The notes under the pieces: generated by a model
Database searches by the model: none
What the model saw: the letters and a program-made list of their open reading frames with translations, nothing else
Told to the model about the DNA's origin: nothing
Shown: positions 8,663-18,025 of the stretch, piece after piece
Layout of the letters: each line of letters begins with the position of its first letter
How positions within the stretch are numbered: position 1 is the stretch's first letter
Assembly: GCA_041391505.1 (NCBI GenBank)
Contig: JAWKNW010000043.1
Coordinates: 1 to 29,096, forward strand
Source of the DNA: Rhodothermales bacterium
GTDB taxonomy: Bacteria > Bacteroidota > Rhodothermia > Rhodothermales > JAHQVL01
Length of the DNA: 29,096 nucleotides
Reading direction: 5' to 3'
Position numbers and translations under genes: made by a program

Positions 8663-10189
8663 ATGCTCACCGATGCCCGCACGCTGGAAAACGGAACCCT
8701 GATCGAGGGCGACCTCTGTATCGTCGGCGCCGGCGCGGCGGGGATCAGCATGGCCCTCGAATGGGCCGGTAGAGCCGAGCGCGTCCTGCTGCTGGAAGGC
8801 GGAGGGTTCAGCTACGACCCCGCCTTGCAGGACCTGTACCGCGGCGACATCACCGGCGAACCGTATCTCCCGATCGAAGCGGTCCGTCTCCATTATTTCG
8901 GGGGGACGACCGGGCACTGGGCCGGCTTCTGCGCCCCCATCGACCCGCTCGACTTCGAGCCGCGCGACTGGGTGCCGTACAGCGGGTGGCCGATCCGTCG
9001 CGCCGACCTCGACGCCTTCTACACGCGCGCGCAGACGTATCTCCAGCTCGGGCCGTTCGACTATGAGGCGGCGCATTACGAGTCGGACGCAGAAGGGAGC
9101 CGCCGGCTGCCGTTCGACCCGGGCCAGATCTGGAGCAAGATGTGGCAGTTCAGTCCGCCCACCCGCTTCGGGGAGGTCTACCGCGACGCCGTCGTTTCGG
9201 CATCCAATATCCACCTGGTCACCTACGCCAACGCCACCGAACTCGTCGCCGACGAGGCGGTCCGGCAGATCGATTCGATCCGCGTCAAGACCATCGAGGG
9301 CAAGGAGCACCGCGTTCGCGCCCGGCACTATGTCCTGGCCTGCGGTTCGATCCAGAACGCCCGGCTCCTGCTCGCCTCCAATGCCCGTGCAAAAAACGGC
9401 ATTGGAAACGACAGCGACCAGGTCGGGCGCTACTTCATGGAGCACATCGAGATGGCCGGCGCCCAGCTCGTGCTCAAGGAGCCGGACCCGCTGCGGCTGT
9501 ACGCGTTGAACTTCGCCACCAAACGCCCCCGCGCCGAGCTGGCGCTGGGCCCCGACGCGCAACGGAGCCATCGCGTCCTGAGCGGGACCTGCTCGCTCCG
9601 CCCCGGCGTCTACGGCGAAACGATCACGAGCTATTTCACCAACTACCGCGAGCGCCTGCGGGAGGCCGCGGAGGGTCGGGTGGATGGGACGGCGGTGAGG
9701 TCGGTCGAAGAGCCGCCGAAAGACGATGGGCGGTCGTATCAGCTCCAGTCCCGCGCCGAACAGTCGCCCAACCCGGATTCGCGTGTCGTGCTGACGGGCG
9801 AGGTCGACGCGCTGGGGATGCCCCGCGCCGCGCTCGAGTGGCGTTTTACGGAACTGGACAAGCGATCAATCCGTGTCTTTTATCAGGTCCTGGCGAGAGA
9901 GTTCGGCCGGCTCGATCTGGGCCGCATCCAGATCCTCGACTGGCTTCTCGAGGAAGACGATCGCCACTGGCCGGATTTTCTCAGCGCCGGTCGGCACCAC
10001 ATGGGCACCACCCGCATGAGCGACGATCCCGGGCGCGGGGTGGTCGATGCGGATAGCAAGGTCCACGGGATGGCCAACCTCCACGTGACGGGCGCTTCGG
10101 TCTTCGTGACGGCCGGCGCGCCGAATCCCACCCTCACCCTCGTGGCGCTGGCCCTCCGGTTGTCGGATCGGCTCAAGGCGATCGTCTGA
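8663..10189 (+). CDS. GMC-family FAD-dependent oxidoreductase
   Basis: This 508-aa flavoprotein belongs to the glucose-methanol-choline family. The FAD-binding motif VGAGAAG lies at 21-27, and FGGTTGHWAG with the GWPI segment follows the family pattern. The C-terminal signature is complete: the catalytic His pair in HHMGTTRMS (445-446), then VTGASVFVTAGAPNPTLT with Asn488. The ATG at 8663 is preceded by GGAGAA at 8651-8656, 6 bp upstream; an in-frame ATG at 8639 and a TTG at 8615 are less likely. No Sec or Tat signal and no adjacent cytochrome c or small subunit is seen, unlike gluconate- or fructose-dehydrogenase operons, so the substrate and electron acceptor cannot be assigned. It is convergent with ypdA, with 5 bp between the stops. 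Confidence 0.9.
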   Translation: MLTDARTLENGTLIEGDLCIVGAGAAGISMALEWAGRAERVLLLEGGGFSYDPALQDLYRGDITGEPYLPIEAVRLHYFGGTTGHWAGFCAPIDPLDFEPRDWVPYSGWPIRRADLDAFYTRAQTYLQLGPFDYEAAHYESDAEGSRRLPFDPGQIWSKMWQFSPPTRFGEVYRDAVVSASNIHLVTYANATELVADEAVRQIDSIRVKTIEGKEHRVRARHYVLACGSIQNARLLLASNARAKNGIGNDSDQVGRYFMEHIEMAGAQLVLKEPDPLRLYALNFATKRPRAELALGPDAQRSHRVLSGTCSLRPGVYGETITSYFTNYRERLREAAEGRVDGTAVRSVEEPPKDDGRSYQLQSRAEQSPNPDSRVVLTGEVDALGMPRAALEWRFTELDKRSIRVFYQVLAREFGRLDLGRIQILDWLLEEDDRHWPDFLSAGRHHMGTTRMSDDPGRGVVDADSKVHGMANLHVTGASVFVTAGAPNPTLTLVALALRLSDRLKAIV

Positions 10190-10194
10190 TCCGG

Positions 10195-11202
10195 CTACTG
10201 GACGTTTTCGGCCACCGGATCCGGAATGGCCGAGGCATCCCCGACGACGCCGCGCGCGATGTATTGCATGATGAGCTGCGCATGGTGCCGGCCGTTTTCG
10301 ATGAACCAGCGGCTCGTGCGCAGCCCGCCACAGACGGTGCCCGCCATGAACAGGCCTTTTCGCTCCGTTTCGAACGTGTTGGGGTCGTGGATGGGCGTCC
10401 GGTGTTCGTCGCCAGCGATCGTGACGCCGAGGGATTCGAGGAAACGGTAGTCGGGCCGGTAGCCCGTCATCGCGAGGACCCAGTCGTTTTCGAGCGTCGT
10501 GATCCCTTCCGGCGTCTGGAGCGTGATCGTTTTTTCGGCGATGGATTCGACGCGGCTGTTGAAGTACGCGGCGATGGCCCCCTCCTTGATCCGGTTCTCG
10601 AGGTCCGGCTTGATCCAGTATTTGATCTTGTCCGACACCTGGCTGTCGCGCACGACGAGGGTCACCCGCGCGCCGGCGCGATGGCACTGCAGCGCCGCCT
10701 TGGCCGCCGAGTTTTTGGCGCCGATCACGGCGACATGCTGCTGCGAATACGGATACGGCTCCCGGAAATAGTGCGTGACTTTGGGCAGCGTCTCGCCCGG
10801 GACGTTCAGGGCGTTCGGGATGTCGTAGAACCCGGTGACGATGACCACGTTGCGGCAGGCGTAGCGCCCTTTGTCGGTCGCGACGGTAAAATGCCCGGCG
10901 CGGCCCTCCAGCCCGGTCACCCGCTCGTAGAGTTTGATGGACAGGTTTTCGACGTCCGCGATGCGGCGATAGTAGTCGATGCCTTCCTCGCGGGTCGGTT
11001 TGATCCCGCGCGTGGTGAACGGGTGGTCGCCGATTTCGAGCAGTTCGGGGGTGGAGAAAAACTCCATGTTGGTGGGATAATCCAGCAACGAGTTGACGAG
11101 CGCGCCTTTTTCGATGAGCAGGCTGGAAAGCCCCTCGCGCCGGGCGCTGATGCCGCAGGCGAGTCCGACAGGGCCGGCTCCGATGATGATGACGTCGTAC
11201 AT
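10195..11202 (-). CDS. ypdA: YpdA-family (putative bacillithiol disulfide) reductase
   Basis: This is an FAD/NADPH-dependent thioredoxin-reductase-like enzyme. YpdA is linked to reduction of bacillithiol disulfide in low-GC Gram-positives and Bacteroidota-like bacteria. The 335-aa protein starts MYDVIIIGAGPVGLACG (FAD GxGxxG). It has the family-typical N-terminal stretch with NSLLDYPTNMEFFST and EIGDHPFTT, then a second Rossmann motif, VIGAKNSAAKAAL, for NAD(P)H. A CxxC thioredoxin-reductase pair is absent, as expected for YpdA. The start is ATG at 11202, 20 bp after the tadA stop. It implies that the host uses bacillithiol or a related thiol; bshA, bshB and bshC are not in the window. Confidence 0.9.
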   Translation of the reverse strand: MYDVIIIGAGPVGLACGISARREGLSSLLIEKGALVNSLLDYPTNMEFFSTPELLEIGDHPFTTRGIKPTREEGIDYYRRIADVENLSIKLYERVTGLEGRAGHFTVATDKGRYACRNVVIVTGFYDIPNALNVPGETLPKVTHYFREPYPYSQQHVAVIGAKNSAAKAALQCHRAGARVTLVVRDSQVSDKIKYWIKPDLENRIKEGAIAAYFNSRVESIAEKTITLQTPEGITTLENDWVLAMTGYRPDYRFLESLGVTIAGDEHRTPIHDPNTFETERKGLFMAGTVCGGLRTSRWFIENGRHHAQLIMQYIARGVVGDASAIPDPVAENVQ

Positions 11203-11222
11203 GCCGGTAGGGGTCTGGTGGT

Positions 11223-11695
<473 letters not shown>

Positions 11696-11699
<4 letters not shown>

Positions 11700-12988
11700 G
11701 GGGCATCGAGCGGTCTGCGGGAAAGCGGCAGCGTCATGCAGCGAGGGCCTCCCCGGCCGCGCGACAACTCGTTCCCCTCAAGCTTGATCACCATCTTCTC
11801 CCCGGGCACGAAGTCGCTCTCGTCGTGATACGACAGGAAGCCGCGCGCCGTCACGATGCGATAGCCCCGTTCGCGCATCTCCTCGAACGTCCGAACATTG
11901 CGCTCGTACCCGATCACGAGGCCGGGGGCCAGCGCAAAGAAGTTCGCCCCGTCCGTCCATTGCTCCCGCTTCTGCGCGAGCGGGTCGTCGCCGCCGCAGG
12001 GGATGAAGGAGAGGGAGCGGTTGAGCACGCCCTCGAGCGCCGTCTTGAGGTCGACGCCCGTCTCGACATAAAAGCGACTCGGACTGTCCCCACGCGAATA
12101 CAGCGCCACGTTGCCGGGGCGCGTCTGCTCGATCAGCGGCGGAAAGATGACGCATTCGTCCGGGGAGACGAAGGTGAAGACGGTGTCCAGATGCATGCAG
12201 GCTCGCTGCTTCGGCAGATTCGCCATCACCACATGCTCGATGGACGTCCGGGCAAACAGCTCGCGGACCACGTTCATGACGCCGCCAAACGACGTGCGCT
12301 CCGAGTGCCCGATGAGGATGGACGTCTCGTTGAGCACCAGCAGGTCGCCGCCCTCGAAGGTTACTCCCCGGGGCAGTTTGACGATCTGGTCCGCGATGGA
12401 TGCGAACCGGGGGTGGTGATGGAGGACGACGCTCAGAATGATGCTTTCCCGCGACCGGGATGCATTCGCCGGGTGGCTCAGGATGATCGTGTGGCCGACC
12501 GTCGCGCCGAGGTCGCGTGTGAACAGCAGGTTCGGGACGGGGTGGGCGTGGATGGGCAGGCGAGACACGCCCGTGAGGGCGAAGCGGTGCAGTTCCTCCG
12601 CCGGCAGCGCCTTCAGCTGTTTCTCGAAGGCCTGCAGGTTTTGCGCCTGCGAAATGCGGCAGAGCTGCTCCACGAAGTCGAAACGCGCCGCCTCGATCTC
12701 GAAGGCCTCCCGCAGCAGCGACGCGATCTGGAGCACGGCATCATCGTCGCCGATGACCTTTTCGAAGACCTCGCACATCAGCTGATGCTCGTCGTGCGCA
12801 TCCTCGACATGCAGAATATCCTCAAACAGCAGTTCTTCCCGGTTTTCGGGGGAGACCATGGCCATCTCTTCGCCCGGTGTGTGGACGAGTACGCGGGTGA
12901 GATAGCCGGTTTCGGAGGTGATATCGAGCGGTATGGCTACCGGTTCAGGCTGTGTCGAAGTCGACAGAGGCGGAATTTGGGAAGACAC
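11696..12988 (-). CDS. arcA: Arginine deiminase
   Basis: This enzyme hydrolyses arginine to citrulline and ammonia (guanidino-modifying superfamily). The 430-aa protein has the family landmarks in order: LVHTPG near the N-terminus, FTRDLGA, EGGDLLVLN, the MHLDTVFTF His/Asp segment, and the C-terminal catalytic Cys417 in GRGGPRCMTLPLSR. The start is probably GTG at 12988, with a poor Shine-Dalgarno. No ornithine carbamoyltransferase, carbamate kinase or arginine/ornithine antiporter gene is adjacent, so it is not part of a classical arc operon here; ammonia production, acid defence or a route to citrulline are possible roles. The stop overlaps the tadA start. Confidence 0.92.
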
Positions 12989-13074
12989 AAAAACCTGGAG
13001 GCTTGTGGATAGATGCTATCGGTTCGCCTCTAAACGCGTGATTCCCGGGAAAGAGCCCGCCGGCTCGAAGGGGA

Positions 13075-13263
13075 TTACCTGCTGCGTTCCCGGATGACGC
13101 TGATAAAGCGGAGAATGACCGCGATCACGAAGAGCAGGATGAGCACCTTCAACGCGTAATGAAGCAGGAAGCCCGCGATCTGCAGGATGACGCCGAGAAT
13201 CATGACGGCGACGAGCAGCACGATCGCTATAAAAATCCAGCGGATGATTTGTTGAAGGTCCAT
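13075..13263 (-). CDS. Small two-helix membrane protein, function unknown
   Basis: This 62-aa open frame has a clean ATG at 13263. Its composition is typical of a real membrane protein: a short polar N-terminus, two long hydrophobic segments at about 8-34 and 36-54, and a basic tail ending in RERSR. The hydrophobic stretches are Ile/Leu/Val-rich and separated by HYALK. It lies between the kelch lipoprotein and arginine deiminase genes, all on the minus strand, 37 bp after the former. I do not recognise a family. A positive-inside C-terminus suggests that both ends are cytoplasmic. Confidence 0.65.
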   Translation of the reverse strand: MDLQQIIRWIFIAIVLLVAVMILGVILQIAGFLLHYALKVLILLFVIAVILRFISVIRERSR

Positions 13264-13300
13264 GCCCGTGAGGTATAACAGGGTTTACGGAGGGCGGAGG

Positions 13301-14707
13301 TCAGAAGCCGAAGCCGGGATCGAAGTACTCGGAAGTCGTGAGCGCGTCTCCGTTGCCAATGAAACCGCCTACAAGCAGTATTCGGCCTCCCGGCATTTTG
13401 GTTGCAGTGTGCCCGTGCCGGCGTTGCGAGGTCGGCGGGTTGGCAAACTGAAAGTACGTGTCGAATGCCGAGACATAGACCTCAGAACTCTGCAGGACGG
13501 GGCCGTTCAAAAAGGCGCGGCCGCCGAAGCTGAACACGATGCCCGGCTGGAGGGCGGCGGTGGCGTGCCGGTAACGACCCGTATCATACGGGCCCGTCTC
13601 CAGAATACGAAGCGGGGCGGACGCGAAATCGATGGTGAAGTTGACCCGGCGCTCCGTCGTTTCGGTAAAATACGACCCGCCGACGAGATATTCCCCGACG
13701 CCGTCGGATCCGATGGCGGTCAGCGGCGCCACCGTATGGCTGTATATCTGGCCGATGCCGTCTACCGAGATACCGCCCGAGCCGACGGAAAACAGGGTGT
13801 CGCGCGCCAGGCGAAACGTCCTGAACGTTCGGAGCGGCTCCAGTTCGCTGCTCCGATCGGTGTTGTTTTTTCCGATCCCGCCCTGGATATCGATCACGAC
13901 GCCGCGCGTGTCGGTCGTGATGAACATGACGTGGTACACCCGCCCGATGGGTTCGCCGACGAACGGCACCGGCGTGAAGCGATTGGTGGCCGGATTGAAG
14001 ATTTCGACATCCGGGATCAACTGAAAAAGCTGGTTGGCGGCGCCGCGTGTCGCGCCGCCCAGGATCAGGATGCGCCCATCCGGCAGCGTGCCGGCGGTGT
14101 GACCGGTGCGGCCATGAATCATGCGGGATTGCAGCAGGCGGAAGGAGGTGGCCCCGGGGTCCAGCACGAACGCCGCGCTGAGCGCCGGCTCGACCAGGCC
14201 CTGCACGCCGCCCAGGAGCAGCAGGCGGCCGTCCGACAGCAGGGTCGCCGTTTGCTCGCCGATCCGGAAGGGGGCGGGCATGGACGGGCCTTCGCTGAAC
14301 GTGTACTTCAGCCGCAGCAGGGTGACGTCCCGGGCTCCTTCCACGCCGGCGTCGTCGAGCGCGGAGACCTGGAATTCGTTGAGGCCGGCGTCGAGCGACA
14401 CGGTATCGACCCAGGTGTCGTCGATCGGGTCGAAGACCATGTCCCGCCCATCGACCATCAATTTGGTGACCGTGCGGAACGAGGTGGCCCGGGCCTTGAT
14501 GACCGTTATGGAGTCTGTAAAGACCTGCTGGGGGTCCGGGGCGAGGAGCTCGATTTCGGGCGGGGTAGGGGCGACAAACGGGCGTTCGCAGGCCGTCAGC
14601 GCGGCGCCGGCGGCGAGCAGCAGGGCGACCGCCGGCCACCTGAGCAAAAAGGGGCGGCGGGCGTCGGCGGGGTGAGGGAATGTGCGGGCTGAGCCGGCGC
14701 TGGGCAT
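13301..14707 (-). CDS. Kelch-repeat lipoprotein
   Basis: The predicted product is a secreted, lipid-anchored beta-propeller of 468 aa from ATG 14707; a TTG at 14722 would add five residues. The N-terminus has an Arg-rich start, the hydrophobic segment WPAVALLLAAGAALTAC and a lipobox with Cys40. An Ig-like segment of about 85 residues (from about 45) follows. Kelch-type repeats with the G-R-hydrophobic-GG core come next: DGRLLLLGG, DGRILILGG, a weaker VVIDIQGG, GEYLVGG, IVFSFGG and GGRILLVGG, about six blades, which is enough for a propeller. No enzyme residues are evident; protein or glycan binding at the cell surface is likely. It lies 73 bp downstream of the truA stop. The ligand is unknown. 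Confidence 0.82.
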   Translation of the reverse strand: MPSAGSARTFPHPADARRPFLLRWPAVALLLAAGAALTACERPFVAPTPPEIELLAPDPQQVFTDSITVIKARATSFRTVTKLMVDGRDMVFDPIDDTWVDTVSLDAGLNEFQVSALDDAGVEGARDVTLLRLKYTFSEGPSMPAPFRIGEQTATLLSDGRLLLLGGVQGLVEPALSAAFVLDPGATSFRLLQSRMIHGRTGHTAGTLPDGRILILGGATRGAANQLFQLIPDVEIFNPATNRFTPVPFVGEPIGRVYHVMFITTDTRGVVIDIQGGIGKNNTDRSSELEPLRTFRTFRLARDTLFSVGSGGISVDGIGQIYSHTVAPLTAIGSDGVGEYLVGGSYFTETTERRVNFTIDFASAPLRILETGPYDTGRYRHATAALQPGIVFSFGGRAFLNGPVLQSSEVYVSAFDTYFQFANPPTSQRRHGHTATKMPGGRILLVGGFIGNGDALTTSEYFDPGFGF

Positions 14708-14780
14708 GTGTGGTGGTGGCAACGCTTCGTTGCGGATAATAACCTTCAGCCGGTTTGTACACCTAATCGCGCGGCGAAGT

Positions 14781-15524
14781 TCATCGGGAATCGGGATAGG
14801 TGACGTGCTCGAGCACGAGGCCCCGCGCGGGAGCGGCCGGGCCGGCGGCGCGGCGGTCCGCCCGGGCGAGCAGATCGGGCAGGCTGTCGGCCGCCCGTTT
14901 GCCGTGTCCGATCTCCACGAGCGTGCCCACGATGGCGCGGACCATGCCGTGGAGGAACCGGTTGGCCGAGATCCGGAAACGCCAGGCGCCGGCGTGCTCC
15001 TCCTGGATCCAGCCCGCTTCCGTGACCGTGCAAATCCTGTTCTGCGTGTCGGATGCGGTGCGGCAAAATGTATTGAAGTCGAAGGTGCCGACGAGCGCAG
15101 TCGCGGCCTCGTTCATGCGGTCGAAATCGGGCGGCGGATAGATGGGCGCCCGGAATCGGCGTTCGAGGGCATGGGGGATCGTCGTGACGTAATAGTGGTA
15201 CGTGCGGGAGACGGCGTCATAGCGGGCGTGGAACGCGTCGTCTACGCGCGTCACGTCGCGAACCGCGATGGTTTCGGGGAGCAAGCCGTTGAGCGAGCCG
15301 CGAAGCCGGGTGGGCTCGATGGGGATGGGCGTCTCGAAATGGGCCACCTGGCCGCGGGCATGCACGCCGGCATCGGTCCGGCCCGATCCCACGACCGTGG
15401 CGTCGTGGCGTAGCGCCATCGCGAGGGCGTTTTCCAGCGTTTCCTGCACCGTCGCGGCGCCGGCCTGGCGCTGCCAGCCTGAAAAGTCGGTGCCGTCGTA
15501 TTCGATCAGGAGTTTGTACTTCAT
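14781..15524 (-). CDS. truA: tRNA pseudouridine(38-40) synthase
   Basis: This enzyme isomerises uridines 38-40 in the tRNA anticodon stem. From ATG 15524 (MKYKLLIEYDGTDFSGWQ) the protein has 247 aa, a normal length. The catalytic Asp51 lies in GRTDAGVHA (48-56), followed by GQVAHFET; RTYHYYV and FNTFCRT are further family segments. An upstream GTG at 15572 in the same frame would add 16 residues without homology, so the ATG is chosen. It is divergent from aroK, with a 74-bp shared upstream region. Confidence 0.95.
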   Translation of the reverse strand: MKYKLLIEYDGTDFSGWQRQAGAATVQETLENALAMALRHDATVVGSGRTDAGVHARGQVAHFETPIPIEPTRLRGSLNGLLPETIAVRDVTRVDDAFHARYDAVSRTYHYYVTTIPHALERRFRAPIYPPPDFDRMNEAATALVGTFDFNTFCRTASDTQNRICTVTEAGWIQEEHAGAWRFRISANRFLHGMVRAIVGTLVEIGHGKRAADSLPDLLARADRRAAGPAAPARGLVLEHVTYPDSR

Positions 15525-15598
15525 GATGCCGCATTCGTGGATGCGCGCTAAATTACGCACGCGTTGGCACAATCTTGCGGCGAAACGGAGAGATTCCC

Positions 15599-16174
15599 AT
15601 GAACCAGGCGACCACGGACTCCATCCCCTACCTGCGGATCTATCTGACGGGCTTCATGGGGAGCGGGAAAAGCACGCTCGGCGCCGCGCTCGCCGACCGC
15701 CTGGGCTACGCGTTTCTCGATCTCGACCAGGAAATCGTGCGGCGGATCGAGATGCCCATCGCGGAATACTTCCAGACGCATGGCGAGGTGCGGTTCCGCC
15801 GGCTGGAGACCTCGCTGCTCCACGAAACGCAGGCCGAAGAACGCGTGGTGGTGGCGGTGGGCGGCGGCGCGCTGGTGTCCGAGGCCAATCTGGCGTTTGC
15901 GCGGGAGCAGGGGCTTGTCGTTTACCTGATGGTCGATCAGGGAGAGATCATCCGCCGCCTTCGGGCCGAACAACATTCGCGGCCGATGCTCCTGGATGAC
16001 GCGGGCCACTTGCTGCCGGAAAAGCGGGTCGAAGAGCGCATCGCCCGTCTGTTTGCCGCTCGCGAGCCGTATTACCACCGCGCGCACCTGTCGGTCGACC
16101 TGAGTGGATTGTCGGTCGACGCCGCCGGCGAGCGGCTCAGGGCGGAGATCGAGGCCTACGCGCGTCGGCACTGA
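15599..16174 (+). CDS. aroK: Shikimate kinase
   Basis: This P-loop kinase phosphorylates shikimate at the 3-OH, two steps before chorismate. The 191-aa protein has Walker A GFMGSGKST at about 18-26, the shikimate-binding Asp in FLDLDQEI, the EVRFRRLE segment with substrate-binding Arg, VAVGGGALVS, and the LID segment RPML. The start is ATG 15599, with GGAGAG at 15587-15592, 6 bp upstream; the TTG at 15575 is less likely. The 3' end is 4 bp from the convergent rnhB stop. Together with aroA in this window it covers two consecutive shikimate-pathway steps, but the two genes are not in one operon. Confidence 0.95.
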   Translation: MNQATTDSIPYLRIYLTGFMGSGKSTLGAALADRLGYAFLDLDQEIVRRIEMPIAEYFQTHGEVRFRRLETSLLHETQAEERVVVAVGGGALVSEANLAFAREQGLVVYLMVDQGEIIRRLRAEQHSRPMLLDDAGHLLPEKRVEERIARLFAAREPYYHRAHLSVDLSGLSVDAAGERLRAEIEAYARRH

Positions 16175-16178
16175 CCGC

Positions 16179-16757
16179 TCACAGCGATCGCGCGAGTTTG
16201 AAGCTCTGGCGGTGGTGGGGCGTCGGCCCCTGCCGTTCCAGCGCCGCGTAGTGCTCGGCGGTGGGGTAGCCGGCGTTATGGCTCCAGCCGTAGCCGGGGT
16301 GCCGGGCGTCGAGATCGCGCATGAGGCGGTCGCGCACGGTTTTGGCGATGATGGACGCCGCCGCGATGCATTGCGAGAGGGTGTCGCCTTTTACGATCGG
16401 CCGGGTTGGCCAGGGCGAATCCGGGATGGTGTGGTTGCCGTCGATGAGCACGATGTCCGGGGTGACGGCGAGGTCGGCGGTGGCGCGCCGCATCGCTTCC
16501 ATGGACGCCCACAGGATGTTGAGCCGGTCGATTTCTTCCGGGGAGCAGATGCCCACGCCGATGGCTACCGCGGCGCGGCGGATGACGAGGGCGATGGATT
16601 CCCGTCGTTCGGGCGAGAGTTGTTTGCTGTCGCGGACGGAGGGCAGGTCGAGATCGGGCGGCAGGACCACGGAGGCGGCGACCACCGGGCCGGCCAGACA
16701 GCCCCGGCCGGCTTCATCCACGCCGGCCACATGGAGGCATCCCTGCGCCCAGTACAT
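16179..16757 (-). CDS. rnhB: Ribonuclease HII
   Basis: This enzyme removes ribonucleotides from RNA/DNA hybrids and misincorporated rNMPs. The metal-binding residues are visible: VDEAGRG (Asp14, Glu15), VLIDGNH and the KTVRDRLM segment; KGD and ASIIAK are family markers. From ATG 16757 it is 192 aa. A GTG at 16829 in the same frame would give 216 aa, but the added residues show no family match and would leave only 24 bp before the divergent gene at 16854, so the shorter form is preferred. YPTAEHYAALERQGPTPHHR near the C-terminus is typical of bacterial HII. Confidence 0.92.
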   Translation of the reverse strand: MYWAQGCLHVAGVDEAGRGCLAGPVVAASVVLPPDLDLPSVRDSKQLSPERRESIALVIRRAAVAIGVGICSPEEIDRLNILWASMEAMRRATADLAVTPDIVLIDGNHTIPDSPWPTRPIVKGDTLSQCIAAASIIAKTVRDRLMRDLDARHPGYGWSHNAGYPTAEHYAALERQGPTPHHRQSFKLARSL

Positions 16758-16853
16758 CTTTTCTATGTCAAGAGATGGACTAATCGCTCCCTGTGCCGTT
16801 TTTTCTGGAGTAGAACCGAACGCTATCACGCATCATTCAGGAGGAGCTAGTAT

Positions 16854-17960
16854 ATGGCGAAGAAAGTTAACGTCGCAATCATCGGTCTTGGCTTTGGCGC
16901 GGAGTTCATCCCCATCTATAAACGACACCCGAATGCCGAGTGCTACGCGATCTGTCAGCGGAACGAGGCCAAAATGAACGAAATCGGCGATGCCTTTGGC
17001 ATCGACGTTCGCTATACGGATTACGAATCGGTGCTGGCCGACCCCAATATCGACGCCGTGCACATCAATACCCCGATCGCGGTCCACGGCAAGATGAGCA
17101 TCCAGGCGCTCAAGGCCGGCAAACATACCGCGTGTACGGTGCCCATGGCGACGACCGTCGAAGAGTGCCTCCAGATCGTGGAAGCCCGGCAGGCGAGCGG
17201 CAAACACTACATGATGATGGAGACGGCGGTCTATACCCGCGAATTCCTGTACGCGAAGGAATTGCTCGACTCCGGCAAACTGGGCCAGCTCCAGTTCCTG
17301 CGCGGCTCGCATCAGCAGAACATGGGGCTGCCGGGATGGCCGGGTTACTGGTACGGTTTTCCGCCGATGCACTATGCGACGCACGCCGTGAGCCCGCTGC
17401 TCGCGCTGGCGGGCACGACCGTCGACGAAGTCGTCTGCTTCGGTTCCGGGAAGATCCAGGACGAGTACATCCCGCTGTACGGATCGCCGTTCGCGGTCGA
17501 GTCGTCGCTCATGAAGCTGCACGATTCGGACCTTGCCTGCGAGGTGACCCGGTCCCTGTTCAATACGATTCGTCAGTATCGGGAGAGTTTCGACGTGTAC
17601 GGCACGCAGAGCTCCTTCGAATGGGAGCAGCTCTTCGAGGAGGGGATGGTGCTCTTCTCGGGCTTCGAGGATGCCGAACGGGTCAAGGTCCCCGATTACG
17701 GGCATCTCCTGCCGAAGGAAATCCAGTCGTTCACCCAGGCCGGCGTGTACGACGAGGAGCATGAACATACGTCGTTCATCCAGGGCAGCGGTCACGGCGG
17801 GTCCCACCCGCATCTGGCGAATGAGTTCATCCAGGCCATCGTCGAGGGGCGGCCGCCCATGCCCGACGCGGCCACGTCCGCCAACTGGACCATGGCCGGC
17901 ATCTGCGCGCACGACTCCGCCATGAAGGGCGGCGTACGCATCTCCGTGCCGAGCATCTGA
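16854..17960 (+). CDS. Gfo/Idh/MocA-family oxidoreductase-like protein lacking the EKP lysine
   Basis: The 368-aa protein has an N-terminal Rossmann domain (GLGFGA at 11-16) and a C-terminal alpha/beta domain of the glucose-fructose oxidoreductase / inositol dehydrogenase family. The usual catalytic E-K-P motif after the GKH segment is replaced by CTVP at 94-97, so the lysine is missing. His173 and His177 in PPMHYATH are candidates for the later conserved histidine. An AGGAGGAG Shine-Dalgarno-like sequence lies just before the ATG and is the strongest in the window. A clear terminator follows the stop, so the gene seems to be a single transcription unit. Sugar or polyol dehydrogenation, or carbohydrate processing without net oxidation, are the options; the substrate is not predictable. 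No signal peptide is seen. Confidence 0.88.
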   Translation: MAKKVNVAIIGLGFGAEFIPIYKRHPNAECYAICQRNEAKMNEIGDAFGIDVRYTDYESVLADPNIDAVHINTPIAVHGKMSIQALKAGKHTACTVPMATTVEECLQIVEARQASGKHYMMMETAVYTREFLYAKELLDSGKLGQLQFLRGSHQQNMGLPGWPGYWYGFPPMHYATHAVSPLLALAGTTVDEVVCFGSGKIQDEYIPLYGSPFAVESSLMKLHDSDLACEVTRSLFNTIRQYRESFDVYGTQSSFEWEQLFEEGMVLFSGFEDAERVKVPDYGHLLPKEIQSFTQAGVYDEEHEHTSFIQGSGHGGSHPHLANEFIQAIVEGRPPMPDAATSANWTMAGICAHDSAMKGGVRISVPSI

Positions 17961-17987
17961 ACGGCCGGCGTGTGCGAACACGGAACG

Positions 17988-18024
17988 AGGGTCCGGGGCA
18001 ACGCTCCGGACCCTTTTTGTTTTT
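17988..18024 (+). terminator. Intrinsic terminator of the Gfo/Idh-like gene
   Basis: The perfect 9-bp stem AGGGTCCGG / CCGGACCCT (17988-17996 with 18006-18014) has a 9-nt loop and is followed directly by a T-rich tract at 18014-18025 broken by a single G. It lies 28 bp after the stop codon. Confidence 0.92.
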
Positions 18025-18025
18025 T

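Noticed and set aside
6914..9571. 885-codon antisense open frame over serA and the GMC gene
   Set aside because: Its translation is rich in His, Arg, Asp, Gly and Val with no domain, as expected when GC-rich codons are read on the other strand; serA and the GMC gene have full family motifs.
14723..14780. TATTAT on the minus strand upstream of the kelch gene as a -10 box
   Set aside because: No -35 at suitable spacing; left unannotated.
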